This document shows positions 1 through 10,964 of a stretch of DNA of 64,000 nucleotides, piece after piece. Source of the stretch: Carposina sasakii. Its lineage: Eukaryota; Arthropoda; Insecta; Lepidoptera; Carposinidae. Position numbers and translations under genes: made by a program. The notes beneath the pieces were generated by a model. It was not told the origin of the DNA. It searched no databases and saw only the letters and a program-made list of their open reading frames with translations. The first letter of the stretch is position 1. Each line of letters starts with the position of its first letter. The stretch is taken from positions 8,246,001 through 8,310,000 of the forward strand of contig CP053154.1 in NCBI GenBank assembly GCA_014607495.2. The letters are read 5' to 3'.

Positions 1-1735
1 CGAAAAAGTTATTAGTACACAAGTGATGCAGGGCGGCAGCGGCTCATGCTCTTGCATTTTCGTGCGCCATTTTCTAGGTCATACAACAGCCCATGAACCA
101 AAAAGAAAAAAAAGACATGTAAAACACCATTCATGAACCAGACTGTGCCTGACTTAACCACCGCTTTCATTCTAGCTCATTTTAAAGAGCAACTAATAAA
201 AATTACCACGTACAGCCTCATATTAATTTAACAACATAATAACATTTTTATAACTTATTAAACGAAGCGGTATAATGTACTGTACATGCTTCTTCTTAAT
301 GAGAGCTTTACAACCAGAAACTTAAACGTACACGGTCCACGAAGACCACAATTTAGTGCCAGACGTGAGCTCCTGCTAATTAATACAAACATACATCCAT
401 TACGTACCCGCTCACTTATTAAATGCCAGGCTCGTTGTGCTAACGAGTAAAATAAAGAAAAGCTTAGTGGGCGCAAACAGAATGGAAACAATATGGCGTT
501 TGCGCTTCCATCTATCATGCGGGCCTAAATTATGTGCCAACATCGGTGTTGTAATTTATTCTGAAAATCAGTAATTAGTAAGTAAGCCGGTGACAAAGGG
601 CCACTCGCACCTGTATAGAGCGGTACATCGGCTACCCGATCCTATTATTTGGCTAACGAAGCGAAGGGTATCCGTTGATTATTAAAACGAACTTGGTGCC
701 ACCCACGGCGCCTCCCGGCGTTAATTGGGCCCCCGTAGACAATACTAATAAGGCTCGTCCGCGCCTCTATCTGTCTAATTAAACGCGAAACTCGAGAGTA
801 GCACCCTCGCAAGGAGGGCTGTTTGCCGAGCCTCCTGAATACACTGTAATAATACCGGCTAAGCGTGTTTGAGTGGCTCTTTTTCGGATCTCTGTAAACC
901 CGCGTTTAATTAGTAGTATTATGCGTCTGAGAGTCGACTGCCGGCTTGTTTAATTAAGGTAAGTCAGTAACAACAACCTATTAACGCTATTCTTGCTACA
1001 GACAGTGTTTACTACGATTTTAATGGATTGTTAGAATTCTTTAAAGCCGAGTGGGAGTTACAGTTTCCTATAAGCACTTCTTTGTCTGAAACGTTACAAT
1101 TTTAACTACTTATAAACGTAAATCATAATTGTTATTTGAAATGTTCATTCATCCATTTATAATTATTTATTTAGGATTAGCTAATTAAAGATTTTTACCG
1201 TCTCAGGTAAAATTAAATTATATGACATGTAACAGATTTACTTAGCAAGGATTTATCTAAATAAGATCGCATTTTTTTACTTTCCTTTATTAAAAAGAGA
1301 TACCTAATGTCTAAATCTAAATCACTTCAAATTGTTAAAACCATTAGTTATTCGTATTAAAGTCATAGTTTGTACAATATTCTATAGGTACATGAATCAG
1401 TCTGCTATTAATCAGTAAGTTACTTACCTTGTTAATCAATTATATCAAATTAAATCAGTTGCGATACATTGTCGTGTCGTGCTGAGTCCGCCCCAGGCGT
1501 GACCGGTCGATTGATAATATCCAATCACTATTCAAATCTATTCTAATCACCTAGTTAAACATTTATAGAAAACTTTAATAGCTGTGTCTGAATGCTGGAG
1601 CAGGAAGATTAAAAAGAATGTGTTTAAAGAGTTATGTAAATACTCGAATCGATCTAAATCATCCATTCCATAATATGCTTTATGATCCTGCAGTAGTTCT
1701 AGTCCATCAGTAGAACCAGCGGAACATACTATAAA
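1..1735. other. Intergenic, no gene seen; GC-rich islets at 600-960
   Basis: Mostly AT-rich. The part at about 600-960 mixes TAATTA words with CpG-rich stretches (GGTGCCACCCACGGCGCCTC) in the manner of conserved non-coding DNA. No splice-bounded coding segment is seen. Confidence 0.5.
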
Positions 1736-2069
1736 CTAGTGGACGCCCGCGACTCCGTCCGCGGGGACTACAGAAAAAACAAAATGTCGAAATTATCCGG
1801 GATAAAAACATTTTCCCGGGATAAAAAGTAGCCAATATGTTAAGCGGGACCTGTCACAATATATTTCTGAAAACTGCATCAAAATAAGTTCAGCCGCTTC
1901 TGAGATTAGCGTGCACAAACGCACAGACAAACCGACTAACAGACAAAATTTACAAAAATCATTGTTTCGGGTACTATTGCGTTGATAAAGGTCTCCTATA
2001 ATATTTTTTCTCATATATCTTTCATGTACAGACAGCGATCCGTTACATTTTTATTATATGTATTATAGA
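1736..2069 (-). mobile_element. Non-autonomous Helitron (TCTATA...CTAG)
   Basis: Minus strand: starts TCTATAATAC after A, ends CGGGCGTCCACTAG before T. Just inside the 3' end is a GC-rich palindrome (CGCGGACGGAGTCGCGG), the hairpin expected of Helitrons. Same family as 23691, 24754 and 32748. Confidence 0.8.
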
Positions 2070-3179
2070 TAAGGGTTTTACGTGGTTTGAAACAAATAGA
2101 TAACTGCATCCTTACTTCTGGTCTTGCCACAGTCGGGTAAAATAAAGCTTCAAAATTTATTTCACAAACAAGGTAAATGTTGCCTCAACTGCTTTTATGA
2201 TTGCGAAGATATTGGAGTGAGACACACCTATTTATTCTAATGCTAATGAATCGACGGATTTATCGTAATGTTTTGAATATTTATACTAATAATGAGGCAA
2301 GTTTCCAATTACACTGCAATTTAAGTTTTAATTGGAGTGACACAGACAGGCGAAGCAATTTTTTTGTTTGTTAATGTTAATGAAAGTTTCATGTTATCGA
2401 CTAATTTTGAATCATAATTAGGAGCTAGTTTAATTTTATAAGGACCTAGAGCAAAAAGAAGTAAAGTCGACAGGTGAAATGATTAATTTTAAAAAATGGT
2501 AAGTACATTATTAGGTCAGTCAGAGACATTTTTGCCAAAAAATGTGACATGCGAATATGATATTATAGGTATTCTTTTATTCTATCAAACCTATATGTAC
2601 CGCATTCAGTCTCCAATTATGTGGAGCTAATTCGACCACCTTCCAGGTAACTAGTAACAGTCTAGTCCATTCTATCCATTTCACCGACAAAGGATATAAT
2701 GGCGACCACGACAGTGTTTTGTTCGTTACTTAATAACAACCCAATAGATGTCAACCGAGTACGCCCACGCCGAAATCTGAGAGCAATCCCACGATTGATT
2801 CTAATTAAAGATACCACTATTTATTGAAGCAGTTCGCAAACGAACGTAATTGATTTGGCCTGTGTTGACGTATTACTACATCGACACCGAAACGACTTGT
2901 TTTGCCGACGAGTTTAATTGATACAGATACTATCAATCTGATTGGGATTTCAGATAGCTAGATCTCATTCGGGATCGTTTTGTAAAATACCTGATTGGTC
3001 AATTTTAAAATCTTACGATATTCTCTGTGTTGAGTAGTCTTTGTGAAAATTATACCCTATGTCTTGTGAGTAAGCACCAAGATGACGGTTGATAGAGAGA
3101 AATGTATTTATTATATTGCCCCATCCCCAAATACACGAGACAGAGTACGAAGAGTACGAACATAATGATGATGATGATC
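2070..3179. other. Intergenic, nothing recognisable
   Basis: AT-rich sequence without long frames, repeats or RNA-like structure that I can support. Confidence 0.5.
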
Positions 3180-3355
3180 TCCAACCGTATTTCGGCCAAG
3201 GCGACCAATCTTTACGGAGATTGGCCAGGTACGCAGGAGATATTATAGTGCACAAGTGTATGCGCAAACACAGAGGGACGGAAAGCCGACACGACCGGAG
3301 AGAGATCAGGCGCAGGACCAACGGTTTTAAGTACTTTCCGGGGCACGAGCTAAGT
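3180..3355 (+). repeat. Dispersed repeat fragment (GGAGATATTATAGTGCACAAG type)
   Basis: GGCCAGGTACGCAGGAGATA, ATGCGCAAACACAGAGGGAC and CGACACGACCGGAGAGAGAT match a common lepidopteran repeat. A weaker fragment is at 55862-55990. The open frames across it on both strands are treated as chance. Confidence 0.5.
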
Positions 3356-3424
3356 GACCATTTTGCAATATTTAAATCTGTACACGAAATAAATTCATTG
3401 GTACAGAAAGGAAACAATAAGTAA

Positions 3425-6192
3425 TTTGTAAAAGTACTGACAACCTAAATCTACGACCTATGATGACAGAGGAGATCTTCTTTTATGTTGTTTGCCATAT
3501 TTCTTTTTGTGTATGTGCAATAAAGAATAAGAATAAGAGGATGTAATGTGGATTGCCTTATAGTGTTACATATACCCGAAATGGGGTAGCCAGAACTGCG
3601 GAATAATAAAGGATATCCCATAGCCACGTTTTACAAAGTTTGAACAGATGTTTTATCATATTTAAACATATTTGTATATCAATGATACCTTACATATAAA
3701 TAGACTTGTAACCGCAAGGTATCCATCTAACCCTTGGAAAAATGTATTGGAACTTATTACAACCAAGAAGGACATATTCATAGGGGGAACCTTTACTAAA
3801 TGTTCTAAATCCGTTTGTGTAGCAGTCACGTCGCGGCGGTCGCGACTGATAAATCTATTTTCCCCTTTACTCACCCAATTAGCAACATCGCCACGAGAAC
3901 TCCAATTACAAGACGAAAATATTCAGACTTCATTAGCTCGGGTTATTCAGGGTTTCGATAGTATTACGATTATGAGTTATAAAACGAAGCTTATTAGCGT
4001 TATTATGTAAAAATTCTGGTTCTATTTATGTTGTGTTTCGTAGTCGGTGATTATTTTGGAGGGCTTAACTAGAGAGGTATAATTTGTCACTCAACTGGGC
4101 TATTCCTGTATGAAACATTACACTCAGTTTAGTTTTTTTACGCCGACGACACAAAAATATAGTTTATCGATTTACCAAAGCTGAAAAACTTAAAATAACC
4201 TTAAACCTACGAAATCATTTATACTTTTATTTAATAAGTGGACTAAACTACGAGTAATAACCCTTTCCTTGCAAGCAAATCAATGCGATATACCAGGGAG
4301 TACCTATGTCCATATAAAGTCAACTCTGCTAATCGAAATCCTAATGTTAGTAGGTAGATTTGCAAATGCTCAATATCTAATAATAACTAATATTAATACC
4401 CGAACATCGCAAACCTCAGCCATGACACAAAGTTCATTTCCATGTTTCCAAAATTCATTTTTCTATCCTGATAAAATATGTAGCATAATCAGGATCGACG
4501 TTAATTTCCTCTAATGGAGCCAACCAGGCTGGCTGACGTGTCATACCGTCAGCTCATTAGAAAGGTACATGCAAGCAATATTACTTGCTGTAATTAGTTT
4601 TACCAACCATTTCAGGTTCATAAATATAATTGCGTTCCACTTATTGCCCATAAAAGTGAGGGAACGTGCGAAAGGCCCTGTTGCAAAATTGTACAAAAGG
4701 AAAGCGATATTAGGTGGAAGTGAACGCAGTGCTACCCCGAATGTGTTTCGGTGACTGGGGCGGGCTTTCAGATAAATTATTTATCAACTGTATAGCAATT
4801 TTCTTTATGACTCCTCCGACGGAGCAAGCAATTTACTCGTGAAAGAGATGCGTAAACTTGCAAGGCCGCCCAAATTGCGAATGGAACAATGAAGTTGGTG
4901 AAGATTTTAATAACGGCATACTCTGCGGAATATTCTTACTATGGGTAGTTAAACCTTAAATCAACTATAAACTTGAGTAATTGATAGGTACTCATTCGAG
5001 AGGCATGTGTACTGTCAACTTAATTAAAATTAGATTGGACAGGGAATAGGTAACAATAATATTAATGACACACTAACATAAACAATTATAAGCATGCTAC
5101 CGCTACCATCTACCTCTCTTTATCAAAATGGATAATTATAGCCCAAAATGCAATTGTTATTTCTCGGAAGAAAGAGATTGCCATTAAATACCCTGTAGAA
5201 AAATAATTGTCGTAATTTAAAATTTAATGCCCTGAACATAAATTTAATTTCCTGCTAAAAATACACCAGTTTAATTTGCCTCGGCAACCTCAAAAGGAGT
5301 GGTGATAAGCAAAACGGTCAAAAAAGTGAAGTATAAGTACTCGTATATAACCGTAATTCCACATGTGTCTCATTAGAAATTTTGAGAACTTGGTCGCAGT
5401 TTAATTGACTTGGAGTCACCAGTGCGTCACGTAAGACTTAATTAAAATGTCTAACGAATGTCATAAGTCGCTGTTATGAGACATTAAAGTATCTATATGC
5501 GTAAATATTGTTTATAATATTGTTGATTATTATAATGATGTTTATTTGAAGTTTCAGGAATCCCTCAAATTTGTTCTAATTCCAGAAGATGATACCTAAG
5601 CCTCTGTAATAAACATAAACAGTTGCAAAACAATCACAAATAACTTTGTGGTATAATAAGAACCTACTCATAGGTAATCAATATGTGTATAATAAAACAA
5701 ACCATTCGTAAAATCCTAAAACGTCGTCATACCTATTCTCAGTTAGTCACCACACAATATTTGCAATATTGCAACCAGACACCTCAACTTCGGCATCTCA
5801 AATAATTTTGTTAGTAGTCACATGTTTAAGAACGCTTGTAAAATAAAGGTCAGACGCATCATAAAAGTATACGATCGATTTAAAAACAATATTGAGTTGC
5901 GGTGTATTGGCGCGAAAAATGAATTAATTTAAATCGGCCGCGTCTGTTCCCATTTGTAACCAGAGAGAAGCCGGCGCGGCGGCGGCTCTTCCAATTTCCG
6001 TAATTGTGACTTCATCAGGGAAATTGACGGCAGACAACAAGCCGCAATACGCACTTCATTATTAAGTTACATTGGCGTGCAATATTTAGTAGGTATACAT
6101 GACGAATTTCGAATATTTCTCTCTTAATTAATTCAAATTCAATAATTTATTCGCCATGAAAGCATTAACACTCATTTGTCGATTGTCTTTTT
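3425..6192. other. Intergenic; short frames only
   Basis: Holds a 19685-type fragment near 3570-3640 and a CpG-rich islet at 5925-6010 (AGCCGGCGCGGCGGCGGCTC). Frames at 3672-4010 and 4269-4514 have no recognisable motif. Confidence 0.45.
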
Positions 6193-6467
6193 AACCGACT
6201 TCAAAAAAAGGAGGAGGTTCTCAATTCGTCTGTATGTATAATTTTTTTTTATGTATGTTCACCGATATTTCCGTCAATTATAAACGGATTTCAAAATTTT
6301 TTTTTTGGTTGGATAGAGTTCACTTCTGAGGTGGTCCCATTTTCACCAGGTCAGGATCTGATGATGAGATCCAGGAGAAATCTAGGGCAACCACCGAAAA
6401 TTGTATGCTCGTATGGTGCTTTTGTTACGTAATCATGTCTTACTCAGGTATATGCTTCAGGGTGTCA
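6193..6467 (+). mobile_element. 5' part of a lepidopteran repeat beginning AACCGACTTCAAAAAAAGG
   Basis: Starts AACCGACTTCAAAAAAAGG and continues through GGAGGTTCTCAATTCG, GTTCACTTCTGAGGTGGTCC and GATGATGAGATCCAGGAG, a word order I know from a high-copy lepidopteran element. It runs directly into the 129-bp minisatellite. The complementary end TTTGAAGTCGGTT occurs at about 8681, so the original element may have extended that far. Confidence 0.6.
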
Positions 6468-7716
6468 ACATCTAATGCTGCTGTGCTGATGATGAAGCTA
6501 CAGAACTCCTTAACCGTTAGGAGTTAGGATACAGTACTGCAATTGGTCAATGGAAACAATTTAGTAGTATGTAGGGCTAACGTGTTACTTGAATAAACAT
6601 CTGATGCTGCTGTGCTGATGATGAAGCTACAGAACTCCTTAACGGTTAGGAGTTGGGAGACAGTACAGCAATTGGTCGATGAAAACTATTTAGTAGTGTG
6701 TAGGGCTGACGTGTTACTTGAATCAGCATCTGATAGTGCTGTGCTGATGATGAAGCTACAGAACTCCTTAACGGTTAGGAGTTGGGAGACAGTACAGCAA
6801 TTGGTCGATGAAAACTATTTAGTAGTGTGTAGGGCTGACGTGTTACTTGAATCAACATCTGATAGTGCTGTGCTGATGATGAAGCTACAGAACTCCTTAA
6901 CGGTTAGGAGTTGGGAGACAGTACAGCAATTGGTCGATGAAAACTATTTAGTAGTGTGTAGGGCTGACGTGTTACTTGAATCAACATCTGATAGTGCTGT
7001 GCTGATGATGAAGCTACAGAACTCCTTAACGGTTAGGAGTTGGGAGACAGTACAGCAATTGGTCGATGAAAACTATTTAGTAGTGTGTAGGGCTGACGTG
7101 TTACTTGAATCAACATCTGATAGTGCTGTGCTGATGATGAAGCTACAGAACTCCTTAACGGTTAGGAGTTGGGAGACAGTACAGCAATTGGTCGATGAAA
7201 ACCATTTAGTAGTGTGTAGGGCTGACGTGTTACTTGAATCAACATCTGATAGTGCTGTGCTGATGATGAAGCTACAGAACTCCTTAACGGTTAGGAGTTG
7301 GGAGACAGTACAGCAATTGGTCGATGAAAACTATTTAGTAGTGTGTAGGGCTGACGTGTTACTTGAATCAACATCTGATAGTGCTGTGCTGATGATGAAG
7401 CTACAGAACTCCTTAACGGTTAGGAGTTGGGAGACAGTACAGCAATTGGTCGATGAAAACTATTTAGTAGTGTGTAGGGCTGACGTGTTACTTGAATCAA
7501 CATCTGATAGTGCTGTGCTGATGATGAAGCTACAGAACTCCTTAACGCTTAGGAGTTGGGAGACAGTACTAAAATTGGTCGATGGAATCTATATAGTGGT
7601 ATGTAGGGCTAACTTGTTGCTTGTGAGGTATACTTGAATCAACATCTGATGCTGCTGTGCTGATGGTCAAGCTACAGGAGTTAGGGAACAGTACTGCAAT
7701 TGGTCGATGGAAACTA
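6468..7716 (+). repeat. 129-bp minisatellite, about 9.5 copies
   Basis: Units start near 6468, 6597, 6726, 6855, 6984, 7113, 7242, 7371, 7500 and (truncated) about 7638. The middle seven are almost identical; differences include CAGCATCTG in the unit at 6726 and AACCATTTA for AACTATTTA in the unit at 7113. The first, ninth and last units are clearly diverged. Because 129 is a multiple of three, one plus-strand frame stays open for 341 codons (6612-7637), a 43-residue repeat MMKLQNSLTVRSWETVQQLV and so on. No domain is recognised. The array sits inside a transposable element, so I treat it as a repeat, not a gene. Confidence 0.9.
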
Positions 7717-7718
7717 TA

Positions 7719-8084
7719 CAGGGTGTTTTTTTGTGGCCACCATTAACGAAGGGGACGTACTCTATACATTAAATAAAGTAAGTTTATACAAAAAAAAAAA
7801 TGCTGGGATTTTTTTTATTTAATTACTTGATCCGGCGAAATTTATAGTGTCTAGTGTTTATGCTAGGTTTTTTCATAGACAGATATTAATTATTTCTCGT
7901 GAAAAATCTTGCTACGCGCGTCTTTGTGCATTCATGCAGAAAAACGCAGTCTATTTACTCAACTTTGGACCCTAATATTTTGGAAACCAGACTCTTCCCA
8001 GGTATGCTTCCAAGGAGAAAAATGATAGTGATGATGAGGAGATTACGTAGTTTTCAGGAACGTTGACAACTAAAAATCACCATG
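7719..8084 (+). mobile_element. TA-flanked non-autonomous DNA element, family 1
   Basis: Starts CAGGGTGTTTTTTTGTGGCC after TA (7717-7718) and ends at CACCATG before TA. Shares long blocks with copies at 37213, 37787, 41731 and 58945, for example CTTTGGACCCTAATATTTTG and CCCAGGTATGCTTCC. No coding capacity. Confidence 0.75.
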
Positions 8085-8137
8085 TATAAACTAGCATCTA
8101 TTTAAGTCCACAACGCATTAACACAACTAAAAATCGA

Positions 8138-8718
8138 GAAATAAACTGACTTTTAGAAAAAAAATTTAACCGACTTCAAAGTTTAACTAAAAAGCAATAA
8201 ATAACGTAACTAATTTATCTAGTTAATACATATTAAATATCTCAAATTATTTAAATATTTACAACTTAATACCTAATACTTTAACAAAGTCATCTTTAAC
8301 TATTTAAATATTTATAATTATAACTTATTTTTGGAGTCGGTGCCAGCCAAACAAATAAATGTAATTAAGAAAACTGACCCACACTAAATAGTAAAACCAA
8401 GAATAGGAAATTGCATTACCGCTGCCTACTACACCGTTTTGTATTTTGCCGTGTGTGTGTCGTTGCCAGCCGCGCGCGTCCATCAATACAACAGACTACG
8501 TTACCTAGGCTGGCACCGACTCCAAAAAATAAGTGATAATTATAAATATTTAAATAGTTAAAGATGACTTTGTTAAAGTATTAGGTATTAAGTTGTAAAT
8601 ATTTAAATAATTTGAGATATTTAATATGTATTAACTAGATAAATTAGTTACGTTATTTATTGCTTTTTAGTTAAACTTTGAAGTCGGTTAAATTTTTTTT
8701 CTAAAAGTCAGTTTTTAT
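8138..8718. mobile_element. Foldback MITE with about 210-bp near-perfect arms
   Basis: Left arm (about 8138-8348) and right arm (about 8508-8718) are inverted copies, from CTGACTTTTAGAAAAAAAAT at the outside to GGAGTCGGTGCCAGCC / GGCTGGCACCGACTCC next to the loop. The loop (8349-8507) contains a (GT)n run and GC-rich GCCAGCCGCGCGCGTCC. The arms also contain CCGACTTCAAA. Confidence 0.85.
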
Positions 8719-9029
8719 TTATATGTTACTTTCTACGTTCGCACCCCAAAATGAAACCGCTACCAAACATGGAGGTGAATTTAAATAAGGCAAAACAAAA
8801 CAGAAAATCAAATGTTTCGCAAAAATTTCAATGTGGCAACGGTCCCCACCCCAAGGTGCGATTTGTTACGGACTGTCAAGCATACGTCGGCGTTTCGGGG
8901 CTTTATAGCCACCAACGTGAACAGTTATGGTCGCCTAAAGACGAAACCCAGGAGAACTGCTAAAGTCAGTTCTTCCTTATGGCAAAACCAATATGGGTAT
9001 GATTTAAGCTGTTAACAATTGAAGTTGTT
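8719..9029. other. Intergenic between repeats; two overlapping short frames, no motif
   Basis: A moderately GC-rich patch (8820-8960) open in two plus frames. Neither has a domain or splice context. Confidence 0.35.
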
Positions 9030-9645
9030 TTCTGTTTCCTTAATAATAGAGTTTGCCCCCAAAATAATAGATTTGTAACCAAAATCTAGTCACCAAACAA
9101 TATAAAATCAGTTCCACGAAAAATCACCTAAAATCATGGAGATATAAGGTCTAGTACCAAATTCATATTTTTGAATGTATTTTAATAGGTTTGTCCTAAT
9201 AAGTATTGAAGCAAATTAATTACCAATAAATCATATTTTTGTCGCTAGAAATCGTCTTGGACTTAAACATGTAACCTAACACCGAAGAAATCGGCGGCGG
9301 CGATGGCCTCATTCTTCTAACCTATATTGCCAGATTCGGATCCACCCAAACAGGTAACCATAAGCAATTAGCAAAATTTGCAAGTATTTGGTGACAGATC
9401 TATCATTTTGAGGACAAACCTATTATTTAAGTAACAAAACTATTATGGTGAGAACGACGTTTATATTCAATCAATGCACTACAATTTCTTTGGTGATTCA
9501 TCTTTTATTTTACACATATATTAACATTAATTTGGTGATTCATACCTGGGAACACATTTGTTTATCTGAGAACAAAAATATTTCGTGGCGATAGATCTAA
9601 TTATTTGGTGATACAACTTGATGACAAATATAAATTTTGATGACA
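9030..9645. repeat. Degenerate repeat made of GTGACA/GGTGATTC clauses
   Basis: AT-rich DNA in which short motifs recur irregularly. GTCACCAAA/AATCACC words sit in the left part (9080-9135) and TTTGGTGA/GAGGACAAACC/GTAACAAAAC words in the right part (9380-9640), an inverted layout. No reading frame of note. Family unknown to me. Confidence 0.4.
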
Positions 9646-10328
9646 GAAAATATATTTCCCAACCAATATTAGGTTTGACAGATCGCATGACTACTATTAC
9701 TACTACACCTACTTTTACATACTACTATACTACTGTTACACCTATTTCAGTGAAGTGTCATTGCTTGGAAGAAGAAATAGCAAGAAATCTCCCAGCGACA
9801 CTGTCAAAACTAAGTAACATATTTACAAAAATATTCTTAAATTAAATTAGATAAGCATAAAAACTTAACACTAAGTGTATAAATTCAATTAATAAAACAA
9901 TTCAGAGAAAATACAAATCATCAACCCGCTTACACAAAGTAAGTATATGTATACATACTTACTTATAGATACGTAGGTGACGTATTCTAGTGAAGCTCCG
10001 CATCCGCACGGGGATCAGCTCTTTTAAGATTTATCACAAGTAGGTAAGAGATCCTTCCTAATTATAATCAATGAATATAGGAAGTGTTGTTTATGTAGGT
10101 ACTTGAAACGATGCCAGGTAATCATATCGGCTTGCTTGTTTTAGGTACAATTTTCGCATTGTTCAGAAATCTCCAAATTCGACATTTTGTATACAATGAA
10201 AAAATCGCTAAACGTCTTCAACTTTAAACCAAGCGCTATGTTTGAAAATAGCAATTGAGTTGAAAATAGTACAATGAGCGAAACAATGGACAATCAGTGA
10301 ATGAAACTCGACGCCGCCGCCGGAGTCA
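9646..10328. other. Left flank of Transib, no gene seen
   Basis: AT-rich; includes ACTACTATTACTACTACACC-type simple sequence at about 9690-9740. The last 30 bases before the TSD are GC-rich (GACGCCGCCGCCGGAGTCA). Confidence 0.5.
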
Positions 10329-10333
10329 CGCCG

Positions 10334-10687
10334 CACGGTGGGCTGAAAAACGGCTTTCATAGACATAGGAATCAAAAGTGGCAAATACCGAATTTCTAAT
10401 CGAATATCGCTTCTACTAGTTATTATCATATACTCAAATGATACTCGCATCAATCTGCACAAAAACAAAGGACTTATAATTTTTTTACGAAAAATTTGTA
10501 TGAAGCTAGAATAAAAATTTAATTATCTCTTAAACGGCAAGGAAAACCGTAATATCCTTACAGGTAGTGTTAGTACTAATTATTTATGATTTTTTGACGT
10601 ACTACAAATAACGGTTATCACTGCCGATTTTTTTTAAAAAATCATCAAAATATTTTTATTTATTTTTACATATGAAACGGTTCCCTT
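10334..10687 (+). repeat. Left terminal inverted repeat of the Transib element
   Basis: Begins CACGGTGGGCTGAAAAACGG and pairs with 13896-14248 with only a few differences. One example is GTAGTGTTAGT here against the equivalent of GTAGTTTTAGT in the other arm. The arm ends near the shared GGAACCGTTTC block. Confidence 0.9.
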
Positions 10688-10964
10688 TATTGTCTAACTT
10701 AAGAAAATCGATATTATGAATGTGGTTAACTCAAATGATATGAATTTATAGGTATAAAACAAGAAAAATATAAAAAAATGCTGTTTATTTTAAGTTACAA
10801 AAATGTTCTTAATTATACAAAATATTCAATTAAATTATAATTGAACCAAATAGTACAGTAATCTTACATAATTAATAAAAAAAATTGAAAAATGAGAGTG
10901 ATGAAAATTCGTATTTTTTTTTACATTAGAAAGAAAGAAAGAAAAGAAGTATATTTTTCTTATA

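Noticed and set aside
3089..3424. 111-codon frame (and an antisense 134-codon frame) as a gene
   Set aside because: It overlaps a dispersed lepidopteran repeat, and both strands are open by chance.
6612..7637. 341-codon open frame as a novel repeat-protein gene
   Set aside because: It is the in-frame reading of a 129-bp minisatellite inside a transposable element, with no promoter, intron or domain evidence.
10208..10468. 86-codon frame at the Transib left end
   Set aside because: It crosses the TIR boundary and the target duplication, so it cannot be an element gene.
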